The position numbers and the translations under genes are program-made. A model generated the notes under the pieces. It saw only the letters and a list, made by a program, of their open reading frames with translations, ran no database searches and had not been told where the DNA came from. From positions 1 through 8,938 of the forward strand of contig CALGVO010000010.1 in NCBI GenBank assembly GCA_937930135.1: a stretch of 8,938 nucleotides of DNA, read 5' to 3'. Below, piece after piece: positions 1 to 6,730 of the stretch. The first letter of the stretch is position 1. The number at the start of each line of letters is the position of its first letter. This DNA comes from an uncultured Synechococcus sp. (GTDB lineage: Bacteria; Cyanobacteriota; Cyanobacteriia; PCC-6307; Cyanobiaceae).

Positions 1-55
1 GAGCCTCAACCTGTTCGAGCGGATCGGCAGCCAGGCCCAGGGGGCCCACGGCTGA
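1..55 (+). CDS. C-terminal end of an unidentified protein (partial)
   Basis: An open frame runs in from the left edge (first full codon at base 2) and ends at TGA 53-55. It reads SLNLFERIGSQAQGAHG. The composition looks like a normal soluble C-terminus, but 17 residues are too few to name a family. It would converge on the two minus-strand genes to its right, leaving 15 bases before the stop codon of the 40-aa peptide. The frame could be a chance reading, because frame 1 and frame 3 are also open here. Confidence 0.45.
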   Translation, partial: SLNLFERIGSQAQGAHG

Positions 56-60
56 CTCAG

Positions 61-98
61 CACCCCCGCGTCAGCGCTTCTGCGGCGGTTCGGGGGTG
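61..98. terminator. GC-rich hairpin between convergent gene ends
   Basis: CACCCCCG (61-68) and CGGGGGTG (91-98) are perfect 8-bp inverted arms around a 22-base loop. The loop can form a small inner CAG/CTG stem. The structure sits just after the stop of the left-edge partial gene and overlaps the last codons of the minus-strand 40-aa ORF, where a bidirectional terminator could serve both. There is no T-tract on either side, so the terminator role is a guess from position. Confidence 0.3.
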
Positions 99-193
99 TC
101 GGAGGGCTTGAGCAGAACGGCCACCGTGCCCGCCACGATCACCAGAATCAGCAGGCCACCGCCCAGCAGGGGAAGGGTGAGATCGGCATCCAT
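71..193 (-). CDS. 40-aa single-pass membrane peptide, hypothetical
   Basis: ATG at 193-191 to TGA at 73-71 encodes 40 residues. A short acidic N-terminus (MDADLTLP) is followed by one uninterrupted hydrophobic stretch at about residues 7-28 (LPLLGGGLLILVIVAGTVAV), then a polar tail of KPSDTPEPPQKR. The basic tail predicts the C-terminus in the cytoplasm and the N-terminus outside. Small one-helix proteins of this kind are common in picocyanobacteria, but I do not recognise a named family. It lies 41 bases downstream of the secreted-protein gene on the same strand and may share its transcript. No clear Shine-Dalgarno sequence precedes the ATG; a G-run lies too far upstream. Confidence 0.55.
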   Translation of the reverse strand: MDADLTLPLLGGGLLILVIVAGTVAVLLKPSDTPEPPQKR

Positions 194-234
194 GGCGGTG
201 CGGCAACAACCCCCATGCTGACGCCCGATCCGGA

Positions 235-561
235 TCAGCGGGTCTGCTGCATCAGCGCCAGGCAGCTGAGCAGGTCTTTGCGCATGCCTTTGAGCCGCTT
301 GCGGATCTGTTCATCCTTCGGTTTGGCCTGCACGTAGCGCTCGGTCACATCCACGCCGATGCTGAGCACAAGGCAGAGGGTTTCCACATCGCCGCTCTGG
401 GCAGCCCGTTGCCCGGCGCTATCACGAATCACCTGCAACAGCGCCATCTTGTTGTTGTAGAGCCGGCGATCATTCGCTTCCCAGGCGCGCACCGGCAGCG
501 GTGTGCCAAGGCTGAGGGCCATCCCCACCAGTCCTGCGGTCCAGGGCCAGTTCTGCGCCAC
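235..561 (-). CDS. Small secreted protein, hypothetical (start uncertain)
   Basis: The mature part is WEANDRRLYNNKM... to MQQTR, ending at TGA 237-235. It is a polar, helix-rich domain of about 80 residues with two cysteines (in ETLCLV and LLSCLA) and a basic lysine/arginine patch near the end. A hydrophobic leader with PVRA-W looks like a signal peptide, so the product is probably periplasmic or lumenal. The start is ambiguous. GTG at 561 gives 108 aa and a leader of about 26 residues. ATG at 522 gives 95 aa, with GGACTGGTGGGG just before it but a short leader. ATG at 645 gives 136 aa but would overlap the natF start. I chose 561 because it gives the best leader length while staying clear of natF. 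Function is unknown and no enzyme motif is visible. It is divergent from natF. Confidence 0.6.
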   Translation of the reverse strand: MAQNWPWTAGLVGMALSLGTPLPVRAWEANDRRLYNNKMALLQVIRDSAGQRAAQSGDVETLCLVLSIGVDVTERYVQAKPKDEQIRKRLKGMRKDLLSCLALMQQTR

Positions 562-619
562 GATCCGCGCCGGTTTGATTGTGCGAAACTTAGGGATCCT
601 GGCGCCGTTCTGCCATCCT

Positions 620-636
620 CTCCTCAGTGAGGAGGT
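620..636 (+). promoter_or_regulatory. natF ribosome binding site inside a hairpin
   Basis: GAGGAGGT at 629-636 is a near-perfect Shine-Dalgarno sequence seven bases before the natF ATG at 644, and it fixes that start over upstream in-frame codons. The bases just before it (CTCCTC, 620-625) are an exact complement of GAGGAG (629-634) across a 3-base loop. The ribosome site can therefore be folded into a short stem. Confidence 0.7.
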
Positions 637-643
637 TGAAGCC

Positions 644-1693
644 ATGCTCAAGCGTCGCCCCTTGGCTGTGCTGCTGGGTCTGGCGCTTCTGTCGGGCTGC
701 GCCACCCTCGGCGAGGGCGGCGCCTCACGGCTCGATCTGATCCGACAGCGCCGCAGCCTGCGCTGTGGCGTCAGCGGCAAGATTCCTGGCTTCAGCTACC
801 TGCAGACCGACGGCAGCTATTCCGGTCTCGATGTGGATCTCTGCAAGGCGTTTGCGGCAGCCTTTGTGCCCGAAACCGGCGCTGTCGACTATCGCCCGCT
901 GACGGCACCGGAGCGGTTCACGGCCCTGCGCACCGGGGAGATCGATCTGCTCTCGCGCAACACCACCATGAACCTCAGCCGGGATGCGGCGGGCGGCAAT
1001 GGCCTCAGCTTCGCCCCCGTGGTGTTTCACGATGGCCAGGGCTTGATGGTGACGACAGACAGCGGCATCAACCGGTTGGAGGATCTCCAGGGGCAGAGCA
1101 TCTGTGTGGGCTCAGGCACCACCACCGAGCAGAACCTCAACGATGCCTTTGAGGCCCGTGGCATCGCCTACACCCCGATCAAATATCAAGACCTGAACCA
1201 GGTGGTGGCCGGCTATCTGCAGGGTCGTTGCCAGGCGATGACCTCCGATCGCTCCCAGCTCGCAGCGGCCCGTTCCGGTTTCGCCGATCCCCGCCGTCAC
1301 CGGATCCTTGAGGAGGTCTTGAGCAAGGAGCCCCTGGCTCCCGCCTCGGTGGGGGGCGATCAACGACTCGCCGATGCGATGCGCTGGGTGGTCTATGCCC
1401 TGATTACCGCCGAGGAGCTGGGCATCACCCAGGCAACGGTGCAGCGACGATATAACGAGGCGAAGCGCCGACCGGAGCTCACCAGATTGCGTCGCTTCTT
1501 CGGCATTGATGCGGGACTGGGCGAGAAACTGGGACTGAATGATGACTTCGTGGTGAAGGTGATTCGTGCCACGGGCCATTACGGCGAGATCTACAACCGC
1601 AACCTCGGGCCTCAGAGCCAGGTGCCGATCCCCCGGGGCCTGAATCGCCTCGGGCGTGATGGCGGTGTGATGGTCGCCCCTCCCTTCCAATGA
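644..1693 (+). CDS. natF: Amino-acid ABC transporter substrate-binding lipoprotein NatF
   Basis: This is the extracytoplasmic solute-binding subunit of a polar/general amino-acid importer, 349 aa. It belongs to the family of cyanobacterial NatF and rhizobial AapJ (SBP_bac_3 fold). The N-terminus has a basic start (LKRR), a hydrophobic core and a lipobox LLSGC with Cys19, so it should be a membrane-anchored lipoprotein. AapJ-type landmarks occur in order: LRCGVSGKIPGFS (39-51), GLDVDLCKA (61-69), RFTALRTGEIDLLSRNTT (91-108), DGQGLMV (130-136), GSGTTTEQNL (157-166), GRCQAMTSDRSQLAA (194-208), LSKEPLAP (226-233), AEELGIT (256-262), GHYGEIYNRNLG (311-322), and the end RGLNRLGRDGGVMVAPPF. The length is normal for the family. 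A strong Shine-Dalgarno selects ATG 644. The stop overlaps the natG start (ATGA). It is first in the operon. The family assignment is firm; the exact amino-acid preference cannot be read from sequence, although Anabaena NatF serves acidic and neutral polar amino acids. Confidence 0.9.
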   Translation: MLKRRPLAVLLGLALLSGCATLGEGGASRLDLIRQRRSLRCGVSGKIPGFSYLQTDGSYSGLDVDLCKAFAAAFVPETGAVDYRPLTAPERFTALRTGEIDLLSRNTTMNLSRDAAGGNGLSFAPVVFHDGQGLMVTTDSGINRLEDLQGQSICVGSGTTTEQNLNDAFEARGIAYTPIKYQDLNQVVAGYLQGRCQAMTSDRSQLAAARSGFADPRRHRILEEVLSKEPLAPASVGGDQRLADAMRWVVYALITAEELGITQATVQRRYNEAKRRPELTRLRRFFGIDAGLGEKLGLNDDFVVKVIRATGHYGEIYNRNLGPQSQVPIPRGLNRLGRDGGVMVAPPFQ

Positions 1694-2595
1694 CTTCGCG
1701 ACGTCGCTGGTGGCTTCAGGCCTTGGTCGTTCTGATCGCCCTCACTCTGCTGGGAGTGTTGGTGAACAACCTCACCGTCAACCTGATCCGTACCGGTCTT
1801 GGTCTCAGCTTTCGCTGGCTGGTGCGACCTGCGGGCTTCGCGCTGGCCGAGCATCCGCTCCCCTACGCCCCATCCGACAGCTACGCCTGGGCCCTGCTGA
1901 TGGGCTGGCTCAACAGCCTCAAGGTGATCCTGGCTGCTTTGATCCTGGCCACCCTGTTCGGGGTGAGTGCCGGTGCTGCCCGCCGCAGCGTCAATCCCCT
2001 GCTGCGCTGGTTGGCGGCGTTCTACGTCGGCCTGATCCGCCAGATCCCCCTCCTGCTGCAGCTGCTGTTCTGGTATTTCGTCGCCTTCCTGGGCCTTCCC
2101 TCCGCTCCAAACTCCACCGGTCCTCTGTCGTCTCTCTTGCGGTTGTCCAATCAGGGTATTGAGCTGGTTGGTGTGCCCCTCAGCGTTGAGTTCAGTGCTG
2201 TTTTGGTGGGTCTGTCGGTGTTCAGTGGTGCGGCCATTGCCGAAGTGGTGCGGGGTGGGCTTGATGCAGTGCCCAGGGGGCAGTGGGAGGCTTTCCGCAG
2301 CCTCGGGTTGACGGAAGGGCTCGGGCTCCGCCGCGTGATCCTGCCCCAGGCGCTACCGGCGATCCTGCCCGGATTGAGCAGCCAGTATCTCAATCTCGCC
2401 AAGAACAGCACTCTGGCGATTGCGGTCGGCTACGCCGATCTCTATGCCGTCAGCGACACCACCATCACCCAGACCGGACGGGCGATCGAGGGATTTCTGC
2501 TGCTCCTGCTCAGTTTCCTGTTGTTCAATCTGTTGATCAACGGTGGCATGCAGCTGATCAACCACAGGGTCGTGAAGGGGAGGCAACGCCCTTAA
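1690..2595 (+). CDS. natG: Amino-acid ABC transporter permease NatG
   Basis: A 301-aa integral membrane subunit of the importer (HisM/AapQ-type, binding-protein-dependent transport permease). It has a basic N-terminus (TSRRRWW), a first helix at about 9-28, a long extracytoplasmic loop, then a core of helices at about 75-95, 106-134, 167-190 and 265-288. The cytoplasmic EAA loop that docks the ATPase is canonical: EVVRGGLDAVP (185-195), then EAFRSLGL (200-207) and ILPQALPAILP (217-227). NSTLAIAVGYADL (239-251) is also typical. The start ATG overlaps the natF stop by four bases, which implies translational coupling. It should pair with NatH as a heterodimeric channel. The gene ends 27 bases before an inserted DUF308-type gene instead of leading directly into natH. 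Confidence 0.9.
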   Translation: MTSRRRWWLQALVVLIALTLLGVLVNNLTVNLIRTGLGLSFRWLVRPAGFALAEHPLPYAPSDSYAWALLMGWLNSLKVILAALILATLFGVSAGAARRSVNPLLRWLAAFYVGLIRQIPLLLQLLFWYFVAFLGLPSAPNSTGPLSSLLRLSNQGIELVGVPLSVEFSAVLVGLSVFSGAAIAEVVRGGLDAVPRGQWEAFRSLGLTEGLGLRRVILPQALPAILPGLSSQYLNLAKNSTLAIAVGYADLYAVSDTTITQTGRAIEGFLLLLLSFLLFNLLINGGMQLINHRVVKGRQRP

Positions 2596-2622
2596 GCTGC
2601 GCCCGTTCTTTCCATCAAGATC

Positions 2623-3126
2623 ATGGGATCCCGTCGGATCGCTGCCGTGCTGCTGATCGTCGCCGCGTTCGCCGCCATCCTGCTCCCCTTCGCGTCGGGG
2701 ACGCTTCTCACCCTTGGTCTCGGCGGTATCGCCTTTGCTGCCGGCATCGGCCAGTTTCTGCGTCTCGGTGGTGAAACGGGCCTCCAGGCCAGGTTGTTCC
2801 GCGTGCTCACCGGCCTCCTCTATTGCGGAGCTGCGATCTGGGTGTTGATCGATCCGATCGACAGTGAAATCAGCCTCACCCTGTTCGTTGGTGTGCTGCT
2901 GTTGGTGGAAGGGGTGATGGAATTGGCGGTTGGTGCCACGGCGGCTGGTTCCGCTGCGGGTCTGGCGGTGCTCGATGGCGTGGTCACAGCCATTCTTGGC
3001 CTCTTGTTGGTGCTCGAATGGCCCAGCGACAGCATCTGGGCGCTGGGTACTCTCTTCGGGGTGGGCCTGTTTCTCTCTGCCCTCAACCTCTTCCAGACTG
3101 CCAATCCCAACGACGGCGCCAGCTGA
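2623..3126 (+). CDS. DUF308/HdeD-like six-pass membrane protein
   Basis: A 167-aa, almost entirely hydrophobic protein. Six membrane segments are visible at about residues 5-22, 27-45, 58-76, 83-103, 111-131 and 137-157. The segments form short repeats with a P or WP near the turns (LIDPIDSE at 75-82, LEWPSDSIW at 131-139) and GVLLLVEGVMELAVG (90-104). This matches the DUF308 pattern of HdeD-type proteins, small membrane proteins linked in enterobacteria to acid resistance with unclear biochemistry. It starts 27 bases after natG with no strong ribosome site. Its TGA (3124-3126) shares a base with the natH ATG, so it is built into the transporter operon. A role in the transporter is an inference from position only; it could be a passenger gene. 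Family call fairly sure, function unknown. Confidence 0.75.
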   Translation: MGSRRIAAVLLIVAAFAAILLPFASGTLLTLGLGGIAFAAGIGQFLRLGGETGLQARLFRVLTGLLYCGAAIWVLIDPIDSEISLTLFVGVLLLVEGVMELAVGATAAGSAAGLAVLDGVVTAILGLLLVLEWPSDSIWALGTLFGVGLFLSALNLFQTANPNDGAS

Positions 3127-4159
3127 TGCAGCGACGGCGCCAACTCCTGCGCCATCTGCGCCGCCATCCTCTGGATTCAGCCCTGTCGTTGGCGATCGTG
3201 CTGTTGCTCGCCTGGGCCCTCTGGGCCACCGGTCAGTGGGTGGTGGAGGTGGCCGATTGGCGGGTGGTGAGCGCCAACCTGCCGCTCTATGTCAGTGGTG
3301 CCTACCCGGCCGACCAGCGCTGGCGGCCTCTGGTGTGGCTCGGATTGATCCTGACGCTCACCCTGGTCACCCTGCTCTGGCCCAGGCCCCGATCAGGCCA
3401 GCGCCCCGGTCCGATGAGAGTGGCCCTCCCCTGGTTGTGGCTGCTGATGCTCCCCCTTGGGCTGGCTGTGCTCGCCGGTGGTGCTGGCACGGGGCTCACC
3501 GCCGTCTCATCCCGAGCCTGGGGGGGGCTGGTGCTCACCTTGTTGCTCACGGGCGCCAGCGGGCTGCTCGCCCTGCCGCTGGGCGTGATCCTCGCCCTCG
3601 GGCGCACCAGCGACCTGCCTGTGCTCCGTCATGGCAGCCGTCTCTACATCGATCTGATGCGGGCCGTGCCGCTGATCGCCGTGTTGTTCTTCGGGCAGCT
3701 GTTGGTTCCCCTGTTCCTGCCGGTTGAGCTTGAGATCAACCGGGTGGTGCGGGCGGTGGTGGCCTTCGCTCTCTTTGCCTCGGCCTATGTGGCCGAAGAT
3801 GTGCGTGGTGGGTTGCAGTCGATCCCTCCCACACAAAGGGAAGCGGCGGCGGCCCTCGGCCTCAATGCCTGGCAGAGCCTTCAGCTTGTGGTCCTGCCCC
3901 AGGCGCTGCAGATTGCGATTCCAGCCCTCACCAATCAGGCGATCGGCTTGCTTCAGAACACGAGCCTGATGGCCCTGCTCGGCCTGGTGGAATTGCTGGG
4001 TATCAGCCGCAGCCTGCTCGCCAATCCCGCCTTCATCGGTCGCCACCTGGAGGTGTATGTGTGGCTGGCGGCGCTCTATTGGCTGCTCTGCACGGCGATG
4101 GCCCTGCTGGCCCGTCGCCTCGAGCGCTCCGTGCAGCCGATCCCCCGCGCCCCAGGCCG

Positions 4160-4163
<4 letters not shown>
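3126..4163 (+). CDS. natH: Amino-acid ABC transporter permease NatH
   Basis: The second permease of the importer, 345 aa (AapM/NatH type). A very basic N-terminus (MQRRRQLLRHLRRH) precedes helices at about 18-37, 68-85 and 100-118. The conserved transport core covers about 130-335: GLVLTLLLTGASGLLALPLG (134-153), YIDLMRAVPLIAVLFF (174-189), the EAA region with YVAEDVRGGLQSIP (221-234), REAAAALGL (238-246), VLPQALQIAIP (256-266), and LLQNTSLMALLGLVELLG (275-292). The start at 3126 uses the TGATG overlap with the DUF308 gene; the frame is open further upstream but only as a shadow of that gene. The stop overlaps bgtA by four bases (ATGA). The first codons lie within an imperfect 21-bp tandem repeat shared with the end of the previous gene. 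Confidence 0.9.
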
Positions 4164-4927
<764 letters not shown>

Positions 4928-4928
4928 C

Positions 4929-5129
4929 TCAGACCGCCTGGAGCCGTTGCAGGGCCCGCTCCGCCGCCATCAGCTCCCGCTCGGTCTGCAGCCAGCTCTC
5001 ATTGCCCTGGGGCAGTCGATCCACCTGATCGGCCAGGTGGAGCAGCAGTTGCTCCCGGCGTCCGCGCAGGCTCTCCACCAGAGAGAGCCAATGCCTGGAG
5101 AGGGAGCAGGTCGGTCCGGTGGCAACCAT
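4929..5129 (-). CDS. 66-aa helical protein, hypothetical
   Basis: ATG at 5129-5127 to TGA 4931-4929 encodes 66 residues. After a short N-terminus (MVATGPTCSLS) the chain is one long amphipathic helix pattern rich in Leu, Arg, Gln and Glu (HWLSLVESLRGRREQLLLHLADQVDRL, then ERELMAAERALQRLQ). A short coiled-coil or helical hairpin is likely, with the PQGNESW turn in the middle. There is no signal peptide and no enzyme motif. The frame is open further upstream but has no other ATG or GTG before it would enter the AEC gene, so this start is the natural one; it lacks a Shine-Dalgarno sequence. It is tail-to-tail with bgtA and divergent from the permease gene. Family unknown to me. Confidence 0.6.
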   Translation of the reverse strand: MVATGPTCSLSRHWLSLVESLRGRREQLLLHLADQVDRLPQGNESWLQTERELMAAERALQRLQAV

Positions 5130-5162
5130 GCAGACAATCTGTAGACAGTTGCCATTCTGGCA
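5121..5162. promoter_or_regulatory. Nested inverted repeats in a divergent intergenic region
   Basis: GGCAAC (5121-5126) and GTTGCC (5148-5153) are perfect arms. Nested inside them are CAGA (5131-5134) and TCTG (5138-5141), which share almost the same centre. A second perfect dyad, TGCCA-TTC-TGGCA (5150-5162), overlaps the right outer arm. The block covers the start codon of the 66-aa gene and lies just upstream of the AEC permease. It could be an operator or an RNA structure; no known factor is recognised. Confidence 0.35.
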
Positions 5163-5178
5163 CAGCTTTGGTTTTGAT
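5149..5178 (+). promoter_or_regulatory. Candidate sigma70-type promoter for the AEC permease
   Basis: TTGCCA (5149-5154, five of six matches to TTGACA) and TTTGAT (5173-5178, four of six matches to TATAAT) are separated by 18 bases. Transcription would begin about 15 bases before the ATG at 5199. The -35 box lies inside the TGCCA/TGGCA dyad. This is a weak match in a short intergenic region. Confidence 0.25.
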
Positions 5179-5198
5179 TTGCTCCTGGCGCTGACGCC

Positions 5199-6122
5199 AT
5201 GCTCCGCCTCCTGCTCGAACTGCTGCCCTGCCTCAGCCTCGGCGTTCTGATTGGACGCCGGCGGCCGGGATGGATCCGGCCCCTCTCCCTGCCCCTGGTG
5301 CACTACGGCGTGCCGATCAGCCTGATGGGGCTGTTGCTGCGCGGTGGCCTGAGCTGGTCACTGCTCGGCTATGCCGGGGTCGCCGTGGCGGGCATCCTGT
5401 TGATGCTTCCGCTCTGCCATCGCTTCGCTCCCCTACGCCGCTGGATCGGTTCCCCCGCTCTGGAGCTGGGCGCTTGCGTGGGGAACACCGCTTATTTCGG
5501 CATACCCGTGGCCCTGGCCCTGCTGCCGGCGGAGGCCCTCAAGGTGAGCATCGGCTACGACGTCGGCGCCACCCTGCTCGCCTGGGCCCTGGGGCCGTTC
5601 TGGTTGGCGCGTGGATGTTCCGTGCCTGGTGAGCATCAACTCCGGGCCCTCGGGCGGCATGTGAGTGAGAGCCCCGCCAGTCGTGGCCTGCTCGGCGCCC
5701 TGCTCGTGCACTGGACCCCCTGGCAACAGGCGGTGTCTGATTGGCTCTGGTGGCCGGCCCGGGTGGTGATCGTGTTGGCCCTCGTGGTGGTGGGCATGCG
5801 CCTTGGTGCGATCGATCCCGGCCAGGCGTCGGCCTCAGGCCCCGAGGGCAGCCGCTGGGCTCTGCAGGGCACCGTGCTCGCCAAGTTGCTCATTTTCCCA
5901 GCCCTGGTGCTGCTTCTCATCGGCCCGTTGCCCCTGGCCACCGCCACGCGCGATGCCCTGGTGCTGCAGGCGGCGGCGCCAACGGCAATTTCCGTGCTCC
6001 TGATGGCGGAAACGCAACAGCGGGATCACCACGCCGCTGCACTGGTGGTGTTGCGCAGCACGGCGCTCGCCCTGGTCACCGTGCCGCTCTGGTGGTGGGT
6101 GCTGCAGAACGGGCTGCCGTGA
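5199..6122 (+). CDS. AEC-family (auxin efflux carrier-like) permease
   Basis: A 307-aa inner-membrane protein of the AEC/membrane transport protein family (PF03547 type). Its bacterial members (MdcF, YfdV and relatives) move small organic acids or are uncharacterised. About nine or ten hydrophobic segments are visible in two halves, joined by a polar linker at about residues 140-165. Family landmarks are GNTAYFGIPVALALLP (95-110), where the G-N and G-x-P pattern is typical, and LQAAAPTAISVLLMAE (256-271) in the second half. The length is normal. ATG 5199 has no clear ribosome site (GGCGCTGACGCC precedes it), but it is the only start that keeps the whole first helix. It is divergent from the 66-aa gene. 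Its last 47 bases overlap the 3' end of the AlkB-type gene on the other strand. Substrate unknown. Confidence 0.85.
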   Translation: MLRLLLELLPCLSLGVLIGRRRPGWIRPLSLPLVHYGVPISLMGLLLRGGLSWSLLGYAGVAVAGILLMLPLCHRFAPLRRWIGSPALELGACVGNTAYFGIPVALALLPAEALKVSIGYDVGATLLAWALGPFWLARGCSVPGEHQLRALGRHVSESPASRGLLGALLVHWTPWQQAVSDWLWWPARVVIVLALVVVGMRLGAIDPGQASASGPEGSRWALQGTVLAKLLIFPALVLLLIGPLPLATATRDALVLQAAAPTAISVLLMAETQQRDHHAAALVVLRSTALALVTVPLWWWVLQNGLP

Positions 6123-6702
6123 CAGGGGTGAGGCCTGTAGGTGGCCGGAAGACGCGGAAGGTGAGATTGATGCGTGCCGTGGTCACCTTTTTGCGCACGG
6201 GCACGGCGTGCAGCCAGGCCTGTTGACAGCCCGGTGCCATCACGAGCAGATCACCATCGCCAAGCTCAAGGTCGTGTCGTTCCCGGGTCTGCCGGTGACG
6301 GAACTGAAAGGTGCGGCTCGCGCCGATCGACAGGGACGCAATCGCCTGATCGGCGTCGATCTCCGGCTCGTCGTCGGCATGCCAACCCATGCGGTCGTTT
6401 CCATGCCGATAGAGATTGAGCAGACAGCCATTGAACGGCGTGTCGGCTGCCGCCCTGACCCGCTCGAGCAGGGGCCGGAACCAGTCGGGCCAACCCTCGC
6501 CGCGATGAACCACGCCGCTGTAGCGGTAGGCGAGCTCCGGATCGGCCAGATAAAGGGTGAGACGGGGCACCGGATGCTCCCGCCCGTAGACCCGCACCAC
6601 CGGTTGCTGCCACAGCAACCGCTCCGAGAGAAGGGCCTGCCAATGCCGACAATCGGGTTCCGGTAACCAGCTGCCATGCCAGTGCCAGGGACGCGTCATC
6701 AT
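6076..6702 (-). CDS. AlkB-type 2-oxoglutarate/Fe(II) dioxygenase
   Basis: A 208-aa protein of the AlkB superfamily, enzymes that remove alkyl lesions from DNA or RNA bases by oxidative demethylation. The iron ligands are visible: H108 and D110 in MGWHADDE, and H165 in WLHAVP. The 2-oxoglutarate-binding arginine region is RINLTFR (R177, R183). The motifs NLYRHGNDRMGWHADDE, IASLSIGASRTF and LLVMAPGCQQ resemble the ALKBH2/3-like branch more than E. coli AlkB. VPRLTLYLAD and YRYSG are also typical of the N-terminal lid. After the RVF end of the core there are about 22 further residues (PPTGLTPVTAARSAAPTTRAAR), a tail written across the AEC gene end. The start is uncertain: ATG 6702 or 6699, or ATG 6732, which has a good GGAGGAG nine bases ahead but would overlap the kinase start. 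Family call is firm. Confidence 0.88.
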   Translation of the reverse strand: MMTRPWHWHGSWLPEPDCRHWQALLSERLLWQQPVVRVYGREHPVPRLTLYLADPELAYRYSGVVHRGEGWPDWFRPLLERVRAAADTPFNGCLLNLYRHGNDRMGWHADDEPEIDADQAIASLSIGASRTFQFRHRQTRERHDLELGDGDLLVMAPGCQQAWLHAVPVRKKVTTARINLTFRVFRPPTGLTPVTAARSAAPTTRAAR

Positions 6703-6730
6703 GCGGCAATGGATCCAGCGGACCTTGCCC

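Noticed and set aside
540..643. NtcA site (GTA-N8-TAC) for nitrogen control of the nat operon
   Set aside because: Expected for an amino-acid importer, but no such sequence is present upstream of natF in this stretch, and no convincing -10/-35 pair was found. TTGATT at 575-580 has no partner at a usable distance.
2930..3727. Plus-strand open frame of 265 codons across the DUF308 and natH genes
   Set aside because: Pro/Ala/Arg-rich shadow of two well supported membrane protein genes in another frame.
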